Positions 22,130 to 33,597 of a stretch of DNA of 64,000 nucleotides are shown here, piece by piece. Origin of the DNA: Siphonodentalium dalli (taxonomy: Eukaryota > Mollusca > Scaphopoda > Gadilida > Siphonodentaliidae). Position numbers and translations under genes: made by a program. Position 1 is the stretch's first letter, and every line of letters begins with the position of its first letter. The stretch lies in NCBI GenBank assembly GCA_032622095.1, contig CP136064.1, forward strand, positions 263,973,863 to 264,037,862. Reading direction: 5' to 3'. The notes under the pieces were generated by a model. It was given only the letters and a program-made list of their open reading frames with translations. It was not told where the DNA came from and made no database searches.

Positions 22130-23735
22130 TCTGTGATCATATGTGAGGTGAATAGGTATACATGGAGTTATTGTATGTCATGACTGATGTGAGTAGGTAT
22201 ACAATGAGTGACTATATGGTTATGAGTGGGTTGTCCATGGTAAGATGCATCTAGGTATACAGGGAGAGGTCATGGTCAGGTGCGAGGTGAATCGGTATGC
22301 ATGGAGTGACTGTATGGTTGTGTATATCCAGTACGGGTGCACCCGGTGTGCCTGTATGGTCATTGGTGTGGTGTATGGATATAGCTACATGGTCATCTAT
22401 GTGTTGATTATGTATATATGGAGTGACTGTAAGGTCATGGGTGGGATGCACATGTGTTGTCTGTATGATCATGGATGGGGTGTGTGGATAAATAGGTAGT
22501 GATTTTATGGTAATGTGTATAGGTATACATGGAATGACTGTACGGTCATGATTTAATATGAATACCTGGCGTAGGCTGAGTGGACATTATCGAGCGTGTG
22601 GGTACATAGGGAGTGGCCTTGTGGTAACGGGTGGGATGTATATTTATATATCTCGTGGATGTATTATCATTGGTGGGTGTATAGGGCTTAGCTGTATTAT
22701 CATGGATGGCGTGTATGATTATACAGTGAATTGCTGAATTGTCATGTGTGAGGTGTATGTGCAAGTATGGATTGTTTGAGTGGTCGTATGTGCAGGTTTT
22801 TTGTTTATCTGGAAGGGCTGAATGGCCATTAGTGAGGTTTACATGTATACCTGGAGTGAATATATGGTCTAGGGTGGGCTGCATATGTATATTGAGTGGT
22901 TATATGACTGTGTGTCGAATAGGTATACATGTAGTGACTGTGTGGTTAATGGTGAGATGAGTTCATGTTGGTATACAAGTAGTGACTGTATGATCATAAA
23001 TGTAATGAACATCTATACATGGGATGACAGGCGTATGGGTATACATGTACCTGGTGTTCCTGTTTGGTGACCCGTGTCGGTATCGTCATGTGTAGGTTAT
23101 ACCAGTACATGGGCGAGGGATATGTGTATATATCGAGTGGCTATATGGCCATGGATGAGGTGCATATGCATACATGGAGTGACTATACTGACATGGCTGG
23201 GGTGTATTGTATATCTTGAGTGGCTATTCGGCTATGGTGTGTCAGATAGGGATACAGGGATGTTGAGGTGAATATGTATACAAGGATTGACCATGATCGT
23301 GTATGAATGTTTTGAATAGGTACACACGGGGTGACCACATGGTCATAGGTCAGGTGAAGGAGTATACCAGGTAACATGGGTGAGGGTATGTGTATGAAGC
23401 GAGTGGCTATATGGCCATTGGTGATTTGTATATGTATACCAGAGTGACTTTATGGTCATTGTTGTGGTGTTGATGTATATATTGATTGACTATTTGACCA
23501 TGCGTTTGGAGAATAGGTATACAGGGGGTGACCTTATGGCCAATGGTGAGATGAATGGGTATACAATGAGTGACTATATGGTTATGGGTCATGTTTAGGA
23601 GTATACCCGGTGTGCCTGCATTGTGACACGTGGCTGTATGGTCATCCGTGGTCATGGGTCAGGTGTACATGTATACAGTGGGTCACTATATTGTTATGTC
23701 TGTGGTGTTTATGTATATATGTAATGACTGTGGTA
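22130..23735 (+). repeat. Minisatellite in the left stem
   Basis: Degenerate units of about 40-60 bp built on GTATACATGGAGTGACTGTA, TGGTCATGG and GTGAGGTG. The several plus-strand open frames of 60-84 codons here are repeat artefacts with Gly/Tyr/Val-rich products. Confidence 0.8.
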
Positions 23736-23829
23736 ATGGGTGGCTATCGCTTTCCACGATATGACATGACCTCTCTATTGATTAACATATCCTTGAGTTA
23801 TTGTGGAAAATGATAGCCACCCAAGGTAC

Positions 23830-24420
23830 ACATGTACAACCCACCCATTACCCTAGTCATTCCATATGTACATAAACACCACACACATGACAACATAGTC
23901 ACCCACTTTATACACGTACATGTACTAGTACACCTGATCATACAGCCATACATGGTTATACCCGTATATCCCTCAAATGACGATACAGCCACGAGTCACA
24001 ATGCATGAACAACAGGTATACACCTACACCCGACACATGACCATATAGTCACTCTATGTATACATATTCACTACATTCACGACCATACAGCCACTACATG
24101 TATACCTATTCGCCATACCCATGACCATAGTGTCAATCCATGTATACATATGCACATCACCAATGGTGAGCCCTTCCAGATATAACAATATCCGTACATA
24201 CGACCACTCATAAGTTCCATACTTGCAATACTCATACACGCCATCCATGATAATAAATCTACTCCCCATACACCACAAATGATAACACATCCACAACATA
24301 TATAAATATTAGTCCCACCGTTACCAACAGGGCACTCCCTATATACCCACACATCATTCATGACCACACAATAACTACCTGTATACCTATTATCATCATC
24401 TATGATCATAGAGTAACTCC
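23830..24420 (-). repeat. Minisatellite in the right stem, shorter
   Basis: The same units in reverse complement (for example GACCATATAGTCACTC and ATGTATACATA), spanning about 590 bp against about 1600 bp in the left stem. The difference accounts for the unequal arm lengths. Confidence 0.78.
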
Positions 24421-26490
24421 CTGGCTGCCATCTTGGCTTCCACCCTGTATCCAGTTGATAAATGTTTATCATAATGGGCCAGAATACCCACATATCATGG
24501 TTCATCTCAGTTCCGTCTCAAAGTTCTGCCCATTTCCTTTCAATAATATGGCCAGAATCACAAAAGAGGTTCTCCGCAAAATTCCATACTGCAACTTTAA
24601 AATGAATTTGTCATGCCCCATACGGAACTGCAACAAACAAAATAGAACGTAGTTGTCCGTTAATTACATTGTAACTAACACGTACAATAACCAAGTGAGT
24701 CACAATTTGCCACCGTTTTCGGATAACGCAGAGAATTTTGTTCGGGATATGTTAACTTTTAACATTTTACAAATTAGCTTAACATTTTGGAAGCCATCTT
24801 GAGCAATTTAGTCTATAAACACCGTAGTGTGACACATTTAAGATAGACCAAAAACAATAAACACCTTTCAATCCAAAGATAGTTACATTTTACTTGAACA
24901 AATGGTCGAACCCTGAAAAGTGAATTTTTGCCGATATTTATGTCAAGTTTGTGAGAGAAAAATCCAATATTTCTGGAGATGTCAGTGGTGACAACAGTAA
25001 AAATGATCCATGGTACATCAGACATGTTAGTATGCAATGTATAGAAAACAGATTAGCCAATTGTGTACTTAAACCACAACTTGTATGCGATTGCAGGACA
25101 CCCTGGGGCAATATTTACCATTTTCCATTTTCCATATTTCCATTTTCGCAGCCATTTTGAGCCAAGGTAAGATTTATGGTTCCAGAGATTTGGAATATTC
25201 ATAGGTAATGATATGCCTCACTTACATTACAATGTTCTTTTCATTTCTTGTTGAAATATGACTAGAATCCCAATTGTGATTTTTTTGTAAAATTTTGTAA
25301 TCGAATCTTTGAGGGATCGGAAGGGGTTAGGACCCCAATAATTGCATATTTAATTTCTCCAATGATCAGTTAATATACAAAACACAAAATAAAGTTGCAT
25401 TACTCAACCAGGTCCAAACAGCATGAATTGATCTAGAAGATATTTGTGAAAAAATGTCATATTTTCAACTTCCGGCGGCCATTTTGGTGGCCATCTTGAA
25501 TGGCGAGTTTCAATTTTGGCCCAAAAAAGGGTCATTATGTCTTAGCTTCACAAAAATATATACATTTGTATACCTTTTACTAGATTTTCCCGCTATAATT
25601 TTCATAAAACTGGCTCACTTATAGTTCTAGAAAATGGATCGGGTTGTGGGGGGGGGGGGGTAACAAGTCTCGTTCTTATCAGAAAACGACATGAATATAT
25701 ATTTCTTAAGTTGATCGTATCGATTTAGGGTTGCATTGGTTGTAATAGTGCAACGTTCCAGGGGTGTACGCACATACACACACGTTGGACGAATGCAATC
25801 ATGTAAATAAAAGTGATTTTTTTTTACGTTTTGAGGGGTGACCCGATTACCCCCTTTTTATCTTAAAACCCCAGGAAAAGTTGCTTCTTAAGTTGTGTTT
25901 TTATAATTAGTATATATCAAAGTACTTTGAGACCAAAAATTTTGGATGTACGCGAAAGTGTAAAAAAAAAGTGAAAAATCACGTTTTGGGGTTCAGCATG
26001 GGACCCCCTTTCTTATCTGAAAACCCCAGGAAAATCCTTTCTTAAGTTGTGTTTTCTTAACCAGTACACTTAGGAGTATCATCAAACCAAAATTGATTGA
26101 TGTACGCGGAAGTGTAAATAGAAGTGATTTTTGACACTTTTTGGGGTTCAGCGGCCCCTAAACCCCAGGAATGAGCAACTTAAGAAATCGGTTTTTCAGA
26201 ATGTTCCATTATTGGTACCAACTTTAGGGGGTCAAACCTTTTGTACGCAAAAGTGTAAATAGAACATATGCGGGCTCCCCAACTATATATGACACAGTAT
26301 AGGTCTGCTCGTGCCCAACATGGGATGATTTTAGGACAATAACTGTTATGCCATTGCAAAGGATCACTTTCTTTCGTGTGGTGAGATCTCAGCATTCACT
26401 GGGAGCGAACTTCTTTTGTAACAGTGAGCCCATTCTCAATTGATGGACGAGTAATCAGAATTAGCACACAGTGTGTAGGTATGATATATA

Positions 26491-27457
26491 TAGGGCTTCA
26501 CGGTTTTTCGGTAGTTAGTCATACCGCGGTTTTATTTTTAATACCGTGTAGTCGGTATAGGATTGCTGGAAGAGTCGGTATATCGTATATCGTATTTAGT
26601 CGGTTTTACGACAGCAAACGTCAACAAATTTAATATATTCCGAAGCAATAACGCGTGCTTGTAAGTAAAGAAAGAGAACCAGCGAGACGAAACGAGATCC
26701 AGCGATACGGGAAGATAATCAGCCAGACAAGACGCCAAGAGCAAAACTGAAGAAAGTGCTAAAAGCATTCATATCAAAGGGACTGTTAACACGTATGCTA
26801 ATGGGTGTGTGTTTATAGTCGTCTCATATGCAGCTCAAAGTAGCGCACACGAAGCAATCATTAGACCATGATCCCCATCCATAAAATTACGAAATGCAAA
26901 CTATACAAAGTCATCCGAATTCACGCGAACATATATATCTCAGTATATAAATATGTCACAATTGTGCCTTCTGAGCGCTTATTCGGTAGGTCGGGACAGA
27001 TAGTTGCACCGAAGCGTTCTTGTCTGAAGTCAGATAATGTTAATATTTTGTCGTTTCTCGCAGCAAAAATGTAGACTCATTGGACTACTTACTGTAGTGG
27101 TGAACTTTGTTCTGATAAACATGTCAGTTCAGTGTTGTCGTTATTTTAGAGCGTTGAATATGCTTTGTTATGAAATAAAAATTGTGAATTAAATGCTTGA
27201 TATTGTTTAAGCGACGTACGTCATTAGGACCACACACATTGTTATGATCACAAGTGACATGCATTTCGTTGTCCTATTTGAGTGTGTCGGCGTGACACTA
27301 CATTCACACTCAAATACTGAATTGCGCACTACATTTTCCAAAGGATCTTTGACTAGCAAAATGTTTGGAAATTATTTCTTGACGGTATTTAGTCATACCG
27401 CGGTATTTCATCAAATATTGTAGTCGGTATTGTGAAGGGGGATACCGTGAAGCCCTA
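26491..27457 (+). mobile_element. hAT transposon remnant with exact 8-bp target duplication
   Basis: Terminal inverted repeats TAGGGCTTCACGGT and ACCGTGAAGCCCTA are flanked on both sides by GATATATA (26483-26490 and 27458-27465). An 8-bp duplication and these ends are diagnostic for the hAT superfamily. Sub-terminal ATACCGCGGT and TCGGTAT words recur near both ends. At 967 bp it is an internally deleted copy; the end of its transposase is still readable. Confidence 0.85.
26952..27074 (+). pseudogene. hAT transposase C-terminal dimerisation region, fragment
   Basis: The plus frame reads PSERLFGRSGQI, then a basic stretch with KRSCLKSDNVN, then ILSFLAAKM and a stop. This matches the hATC dimerisation pattern (S-x-x-E-R-x-F-S-x-A-G, then R-x-x-L, then a short hydrophobic end). 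The canonical FS is FG here. Only about 40 residues remain of a protein normally 500-700 long, so it cannot be active. It lies inside, and in the right orientation for, the TIRs at 26491 and 27457. Confidence 0.75.
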
Positions 27458-27465
27458 GATATATA

Positions 27466-28129
27466 TATATATATATATCTCATGTTTTTAGTAAGGAATA
27501 TATGTCTATGTTCAACTCTCTTGTATCCACACTCTAGTTATATCTTTAGCATGACTTCTCTCATATCAATTTATCCAACAGCTAAATTATGTTCCACCAT
27601 TTTGATGCCAATAACATGATGGTGATATTATATTCTGGACAACAGCTCTCATTCCTTGGGTGTGCATGTAATGGTTGTTATTATATTCTTAGAATTCTTA
27701 CCGAATTGAGTGCATGCAGGTTCGACATATTCAACATATAATCTTTCTATACATTGCCGACATGTGATTTCCTTTTCTTGAATACTGACCACCGCATGTA
27801 GTGCTTATGTGTCAAAATGTGGGTAATACATGTAGTCTGCAATGCTTTGGGTGACAAAATCAGCAAAGTGTTATTTAAAAAAAGTATCATACTTTTTGCA
27901 ATACCCTTGTTATCCATATATTTACATACTAAGTGTGATTATCACTAAATCCAGCAATCCGATTGATCGGCGCCCACGTGACTAGTTGCAGTTATTTCTT
28001 GGTGAACGCGCAAGAGCTCATAACTGCAGCCCCATAATTACATCGCCGCGTCATAGGTTTCGGAAAGAAGAACGCGTAATGTTTTGGGCGCATTTGGACT
28101 CGCGCAGGATTGACTTAATAAGTCATCAG
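27466..28129. other. Spacer, nothing recognised
   Basis: It starts with an AT microsatellite continuing from the target duplication (27458-27478). No gene or repeat end was recognised in the rest. Confidence 0.4.
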
Positions 28130-28324
28130 AGAGATATGTTTATTCCTCCAAATATGGAGACCATTATGGTACAATATATATATACAAAAGTTACATGAAG
28201 ACATATATACACATGCAATATAATTTAACTTGAGAAATTCATTGTGGGAATGATATACTGCAAGACAAGATGTTTAAGACATATATATAGTGAAGTATCC
28301 GATATGTTGTCTTCATCATAAAAC

Positions 28325-31300
28325 TTAGTCAGAACACAGGATGAAAATAAACCTCACACATCGCTTGAAAAGACGATATTCATCACAAATCAGTTCAATT
28401 TGCATTGGGATACACCCGCCTAGGCAAAACGCAAGGAATGTATCGCTATTCATGCTGTCAAGAAAGGTAAAAGTTTCAATTCCAAATATGTCAATCAGTG
28501 AATACCAAAATGTGTTCCGTACCATCTGTGCAAACTCAGATGTACACTCGAGATATCTATGAAACAAGAGATTTGAATATGTTTGGTTGCAGCGATTGCA
28601 TTGAGCGTCATTGTCATACGTGGTTTTGGTCAAAATATTGGCCATCTAGATACAAATTGGAAAATACACAGGTTCTTCGAGAGAGAGCTGCCAACGTTTC
28701 CACAGTGACTGGTTGTCGGGTTTTACCTTGAAGAGAAAAGATAAAGAATCGTCTCTCTGACCACGCTGACTCACTTCGCGTGAGTAGTGAGCAGAGAGAC
28801 AATCTCTGACAATTTTATTCCAAGCGGACTGGGTAGGGAAGAAACCCGTTTCCGTAAAAGATGGAAGATAATGGTATAAGTTGAATTTATGGAGAGTATC
28901 AGATATATCTTTTAGAAATCCTGTCATCGGGCGACCGTATATTCGATTACCGTGATAATTGAATAGGAATACATCGAGAGCTGCTCTGTGATTCCGTGGT
29001 AAGTTAATCAGTGTTCCAAGAAACAATATTTTTCTCCGCTGAATTTCGTACTCAATAGGGAGAAGTCCGAGTAGTGATAGGGATAATATTGTATTACTGC
29101 GTTTCGGAATACGCTGTAAATTCTTAACACACATGCGATAAGCGCGTTCTATCGTGGTATATTGCTTATGTGACAAATCCCACCATGATTCACAGCCATA
29201 AAGAGCTTTGGGAATAACGATATGCTTAAGAATCTTTAGGTTGGTTAAAGGAGAGAACTCGGTTGTAACAGGTGAGCGACAAGCTGAGAAGAATACTTTG
29301 CGTAGCATATCAGTAGCCTTCTCAACTTTCGGATTCTGTTTACCAGTCGAGCTCTGAATAATACCCAGATGAGAGACTTCTTCTACGTTGGCGATATGTC
29401 TGGGTCCGAGCTCCGATGGTCTATCCTCAGTGTGACGCCGGTATTGGGAGGTGCCAATTACAACAACTTTGCTTTTCTCGTGTGAGAACTCGAAGCGCCA
29501 CTTTAAACTATATAGGTGACATATGTTGAGGAGTCTACGGAGACCTCCGTCTGTGAATGAGAGAATAGTTATGTCATCAGCCGTCGTAGGGGACGAACAT
29601 GAAATAGAGCTAATGTGAACGCCATCACGTGTATCTGACAGGGATTCCACAAGTTCATCAATAAAGACAAGATACAAGAAGGGCGACATTACCCTCCTTG
29701 CCTTGTTCCTTGCTCCACTGTGACGGCTTCCGATGTTATCCCATTACAGAGAACATGGCTCTGTACATCTGAGTACATGTTTGAAATGACTCTGAGCATA
29801 GCGCCCGTTACACCTTTTTGAGATAATTTATAGATGAGCCCTTCATGCCAAACGCGATCAAACGCTTTCTTTGAATCAAGGAACGCTGCATATACTCGAG
29901 ACCCGTTGCATTCTGCATACGCACAGGCTTCCTGTAGCTCGAATGTGGTTATTGAGCAACCGACGCCCCTCTGAAATCCGTTCTGCATAGAGGTTGGAAA
30001 GTTCTTGAATATATTGCTACATCGGAGTCTATCGAGGACAATTATCTCGAAAAGTTTGTAAAGGGCTGGCAGAAGCGTGATTGCGCGATAACTGTCCGGG
30101 CATGTACTGGCTTTGGGTCACCTTTGAATATTGGTACGATAATCCCCCTTTTCATATCGGGAGGGATGTGGGTATGTTTTAACATTAGCGAGTATAGTGT
30201 GCACAATACGTTAATAAATTCCGGCGGAGAGTTCAGAATATGTTCATTTACAACTCCGTCAATACCAGCTGCCTTATTGGGCTTGAGAAATTTAATAGCC
30301 TCGGTTAATTCTGCAATGGAGACTAGACTCGTCAGACAGGTTTCCTCGCTATCAGGGTGGTTACTGTTGAGTAGAATGTTAACCTGTGAGTGAATAGACT
30401 GTTCAACGTTCGGATCAGAGTGAGGAGTGCGTTTGTAGAGCGAAGTAAAGTAATGTTGCCAACCTTGGGCTATATCCAATGGATCTCTGTACATTTTACC
30501 ATCAAAATTCATTTCCGAACCTGGAGATGCATATATTGGACACTTAGATTTAATAGCTTTCCAAAAACTTTTCTGATCATCTTTATCAAAGATTTCTATT
30601 TGTCGCTTTGAATCTGTAAAATATTTCTTAACGGCTATTCGATGAGCCCTACGAAACTGACGTTTCTTCTCGCGGTACCAGGGGGGGGGGGTCAGTCAAA
30701 AGTAAAAACATATCACGCTGAAAATGGACTTAGTTACCCTTGGACTACACAAAAAAACAAAAAGAATGAAAAACAAAAAATTTGGATTTTTTTTTTGCAA
30801 ATTTTTTCCATTTTTAGGTGCCACGCCCACTAAAACGAAAACATAAATAAAGAGTTTCAAAGCAAATAAAACCAATATCTTATACCTATTATTTTCTTAA
30901 GTGGCCACTGAAGACAGCAAAACTCAAATTTCTATGATCGTCGAAAAGTGGTGTTAGAAACGTTGTTAGGGCGACCAACAAAAAGCCAAGCTTTCCGATA
31001 TTTTATCATGTCAGAGTGTAGTTCACTCAGTTTGCTGTTCCAATGTGGTTTGCAGTTACGTCGTTTGCGAAGTTGGGGACTGGCTGCATCCGCTGCCGAT
31101 AACAATACATTAACTAATTGTGAATTGAGAACATTTATATCATGTGTTGAGCTAACGGACACTGACAGCGTTGACATGTTCTCACGTATGATACTTTTGT
31201 ACATTTCGGTGTCAAGCTTCATCCAGTTCACAAGTTTCGACGTGAATTAGTGTTATTGTTCGTGGGACATGGGATAGCAGCGGTGCATCTCACAGGTCGG

Positions 31301-32094
31301 TGGTTTGATGTGTTAATAGCGTCGTCGTCAAGAATTCCAACGTTATGCATCAAATCACACTTACATTCATGAACAATAATGTGATCAATCAATGATGATG
31401 ATGAAACAAGAGATGAGTATGGAACAAAAGACATATTTGGACCGCTGCATATCGGTAATGTCATTAGCGATAACATATTGTGTTCAGACAGAAAATATCT
31501 CAGGAGTAGTGATCTAGAATTTGTTCTAGGTTCTTTGGGAACTGACTGAGTTTTGGTACTCGTACGAGGTAAATGGGCATTAAAGTCACCCATTAGAAAT
31601 ATAGACCCATGAGAGGAGAACTCATGTATGAGGTCCTTGAGATCTGAAAGGCATTTTGTAAATTCATCGACTGCATAATTGGAGTTAGGTAGGTACACCT
31701 GGAATATGAAAATAAAATTGTTATATCCCAGGCGAATCCGAATTCCAATTATACGTTCGTTTTCAACGTTTACACTGACAAAGTTACATGCATATTTCTT
31801 GTTGACGAGAATCGCTACACCATCGCGGCAATATGTACCACCTGTTTTTGTCACAACAGTTCTACCACATTTACCGATACTGGTGTAATTGTTATGTATG
31901 TCATTCAGCAGATATAATTTCTCTGGGTTGAGCCAATGCTCTGAAATACCTATGACATCGTATTCAAACTGATTGAGCAAACAATTCAAATATGTGGCGC
32001 TAGAAGAAAGGCCAGTTGCATTCCACGAAAGCATATTGACATATGTATACGACAGTGATTCACTGCTGAGATCATTACTATGAATACTATCCAT
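28325..32094 (-). pseudogene. LINE ORF2: APE endonuclease, reverse transcriptase, zinc knuckle (broken)
   Basis: The start is taken at ATG 32094, giving MDSI; the endonuclease follows with SWNATGL, ISEHWL, GVAILV, YLPNSN, GDFNAH, SLIDHI and SNHRPV, in APE order including the catalytic D-x-N-x-H and terminal S-x-H. The frame closes at 31228 and resumes shifted to about 30938. After an inserted segment it continues from about 30676 (REKKRQFRRAHR) through FKGDPKP. A further frame change leads to QNGFQRGVG and SKKAFDRVWH (RT motif A), and a last one splits QGTRQGG from SPFLYLVF. The catalytic box reads TADD where F/YADD is usual. The knuckle CNRC...HRYLEC lies beyond a stop at 28646. It therefore cannot make an active enzyme. 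Confidence 0.85.
30677..30937. other. Insertion of about 260 bp inside LINE ORF2
   Basis: Coding similarity stops at about 30938 and restarts at about 30676. The bases between contain a G-run (30669-30678), A/T homopolymers and stops in all frames. Its ends do not show an obvious inverted repeat or target duplication, so the type of insert is unknown and its edges are uncertain by about ten bases. Confidence 0.55.
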
Positions 32095-32653
32095 GATGGT
32101 TCGTGTTTGAAAAGTTATTGTCCTGATGATGAAGATTTCGCCAAGGGCGACTGTACACGCCATCTGGCCAGAAATAGGCTGATGAGATAAGGTCACTTTT
32201 ATCTAAAGGAATTGTTATCTTAGCAGCATATGAATCAGGAAACATTTTGCTAGACATGACCTTAACATAAGACGGAAGTATGTGCTGTTCAGTGAGATAA
32301 CCACGGATAACCTTCTGAGTGTCGTATGACGCAATTCCTCCTACATAGAAGCTCCGACATTCATGTGAAGTAGTATTGGTCCTGCGACGTTGGTACCCTC
32401 TGTTCGCAGAGTTGGAACGAAGAGGCACACCTAATGTATACGATTCGTGACACGATACTGGGATTGAGTTGAGAGACAAATGATGCTCTCTGCTCGTGTT
32501 TCGGTCTGAGAGTTGAGTTGTACCACCATTCGTAGGCAGTGTTGATGGCGGGATTGAGCTGGGAGAATTACAGTCGCGATTTTGAGAACACTCGGTGACC
32601 GATTCTTCTGTATAAACGCGACGAAGATGCGACGTTAGCATAAGAACTGTCAC
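32087..32653 (-). CDS. LINE ORF1 protein
   Basis: An intact open frame of 188 codons from the first ATG. The N-terminal half is Ser/Thr/Asn-rich and low in complexity. The C-terminal half has FYVGGI at about residue 104, then a stretch with VKVMSSKMFPDSYAAKITI and, near residue 165, FWPDGV with nearby RPW. The F-Y-V-G-G start and F-W-P-x-G-V end are seen in ORF1 proteins of several invertebrate LINEs, where the fold is RRM-like and binds element RNA; that function is inferred from the family. No zinc finger is visible. Its TAG stop overlaps the ORF2 start in the string ATGGATAG. The true start could be further upstream if the 5' end is longer than drawn. Confidence 0.7.
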   Translation of the reverse strand: MTVLMLTSHLRRVYTEESVTECSQNRDCNSPSSIPPSTLPTNGGTTQLSDRNTSREHHLSLNSIPVSCHESYTLGVPLRSNSANRGYQRRRTNTTSHECRSFYVGGIASYDTQKVIRGYLTEQHILPSYVKVMSSKMFPDSYAAKITIPLDKSDLISSAYFWPDGVYSRPWRNLHHQDNNFSNTNHHG

Positions 32654-32774
32654 TCTTCTTTTATTTTGCCAAGGGTGCTATGGGATATTTTGGGTTGGTT
32701 TTGTCACGATACACTTTTCGATTTAAATACATTTACAAAAGCGGCTTTTTCGCTAAATGTATATAAAAATAAGG

Positions 32775-32923
32775 ATTAACTGTCATGTGGATTGTTTTTA
32801 TGGAGATGTAACCGTGAGGTAAGTGGTCATAACTTGTATGCAAAACCCTTTGGGTTTTACACAAGTTATGACCACTTACCTCATGGTTACATCTCCATAA
32901 AAACAGTCCACATGACAGTTAAT
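32775..32923. mobile_element. 149-bp near-perfect palindrome (foldback MITE)
   Basis: Arms of about 74 bp start ATTAACTGTCATGTGG and end CCACATGACAGTTAAT, with almost no loop (centre near 32849). Only a few mismatches are visible. TTAA is embedded in both termini, so the target could be TTAA or TA. Confidence 0.75.
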
Positions 32924-33084
32924 ACTTATATATTGTACACATGTGCCTAAAATGTATAACTTGGTGGCATCACGTCGGAATTTTATTTTTGTAACTCTAC
33001 ATGTATATTGAATTTTTGATCTTCTAACCAACATTTACTGAAATATATGTTCATAAATTGATAGAATTTCTGAGAGTTTAGTAT

Positions 33085-33597
33085 TCTAATATATATTTTG
33101 GGACTTCTGTCTGTCTGTTTGACTGTGTGTGTTAGCTATGGCCTGGAAAACTGCCAGACGAATTTTGACGAAATTTGATATCTAGGGTTACTTTTGTCCA
33201 GGGAGAGTTTTGGACGGGTCAAATCGTGACTCCGACCTGACCTTGACCTTCAAAAAGGTCAATTCAAGGTCAAATCGGGTAAAACGGGACGGATTTCGAC
33301 GAAATTTGATACCTAGAGATACTTTTGTCCGGGGAGTCTATTGGACGGGACAAGTCGTTACCCCGACCAGACCTTGACCTTCAAAAAGGTAAATTCACGG
33401 TCAAATCGGGTAAAACTGACGGATTTCGACGAAATTTGATACCTAGGGATACTTTTGTCCGGGAAGTGTTTTGGACGGGTCAAATCGTTACCCCGACCTG
33501 ACCTTGACCTTCAAAATGGTCAATTCAAGGTCAAATCGCGCAATTCGCCGAAAAGCAGAGGGGAAACAGACCGGACGAAGTCGGGTCCACCAGCTAG
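33085..33597 (+). mobile_element. Helitron-like non-autonomous element, plus strand, first of a pair
   Basis: It begins TCTAATATATATTTTGGGAC and ends with an imperfect hairpin (CCGGACGAAGTCGGG), 8 nt, then CTAG followed by T. The body holds three tandem copies of a GACCTTGACCTTCAAA-type block of about 125 bp. A 5' TC, a 3' hairpin and terminal CTRR are the Helitron signature; the preceding base is T, as in Helitron2/Helentron insertions between T and T. There is no Rep/helicase, so any mobility must have been supplied elsewhere. Confidence 0.62.

Larger units (their letters stand above)
20250..26287. mobile_element. Giant foldback: 6-kb inverted repeat with a 45-bp loop
   Basis: The left arm 20250-23757 and right arm 23803-26287 are complementary over their unique parts. 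Outer ends read AGGGAGCCCGCATATGTTCT and its complement, inner ends GGCTATCGCTTTCCAC and GTGGAAAATGATAGCC. Matching landmarks run in reverse order: four subrepeats of about 150 bp (20278-20750 against 25790-26250), C-run against G-run (20875 and 25650), AAGATGGCCACCAAAATGGC against its complement, then minisatellite. Divergence is a few percent by eye, with small indels. No transposase or target duplication was recognised. Foldback-type transposons have long, internally repetitive arms of this sort; a local inverted duplication is the alternative. Confidence 0.8.
28130..32700 (-). mobile_element. Near full-length APE-type LINE, inactive
   Basis: A two-ORF non-LTR retrotransposon on the minus strand. 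ORF1 is 32087-32653, ORF2 32094-28325, and an AT-rich 3' region runs down to about 28130. ORF2 has an APE endonuclease, a reverse transcriptase and a C-terminal zinc knuckle in the usual order. ORF2 is disrupted at five places by eye: frame changes near 31230, 30105 and 29690, an insertion at 30677-30937 and an in-frame stop at 28646. The clade is uncertain (Jockey/CR1/I group candidates). The outer limits are approximate; no clear poly-A or target duplication was identified. Confidence 0.85.

Noticed and set aside
22245-23813. Several 60-110-codon open frames on both strands
   Set aside because: They lie wholly in the degenerate GTATACATGG minisatellite and have low-complexity products.
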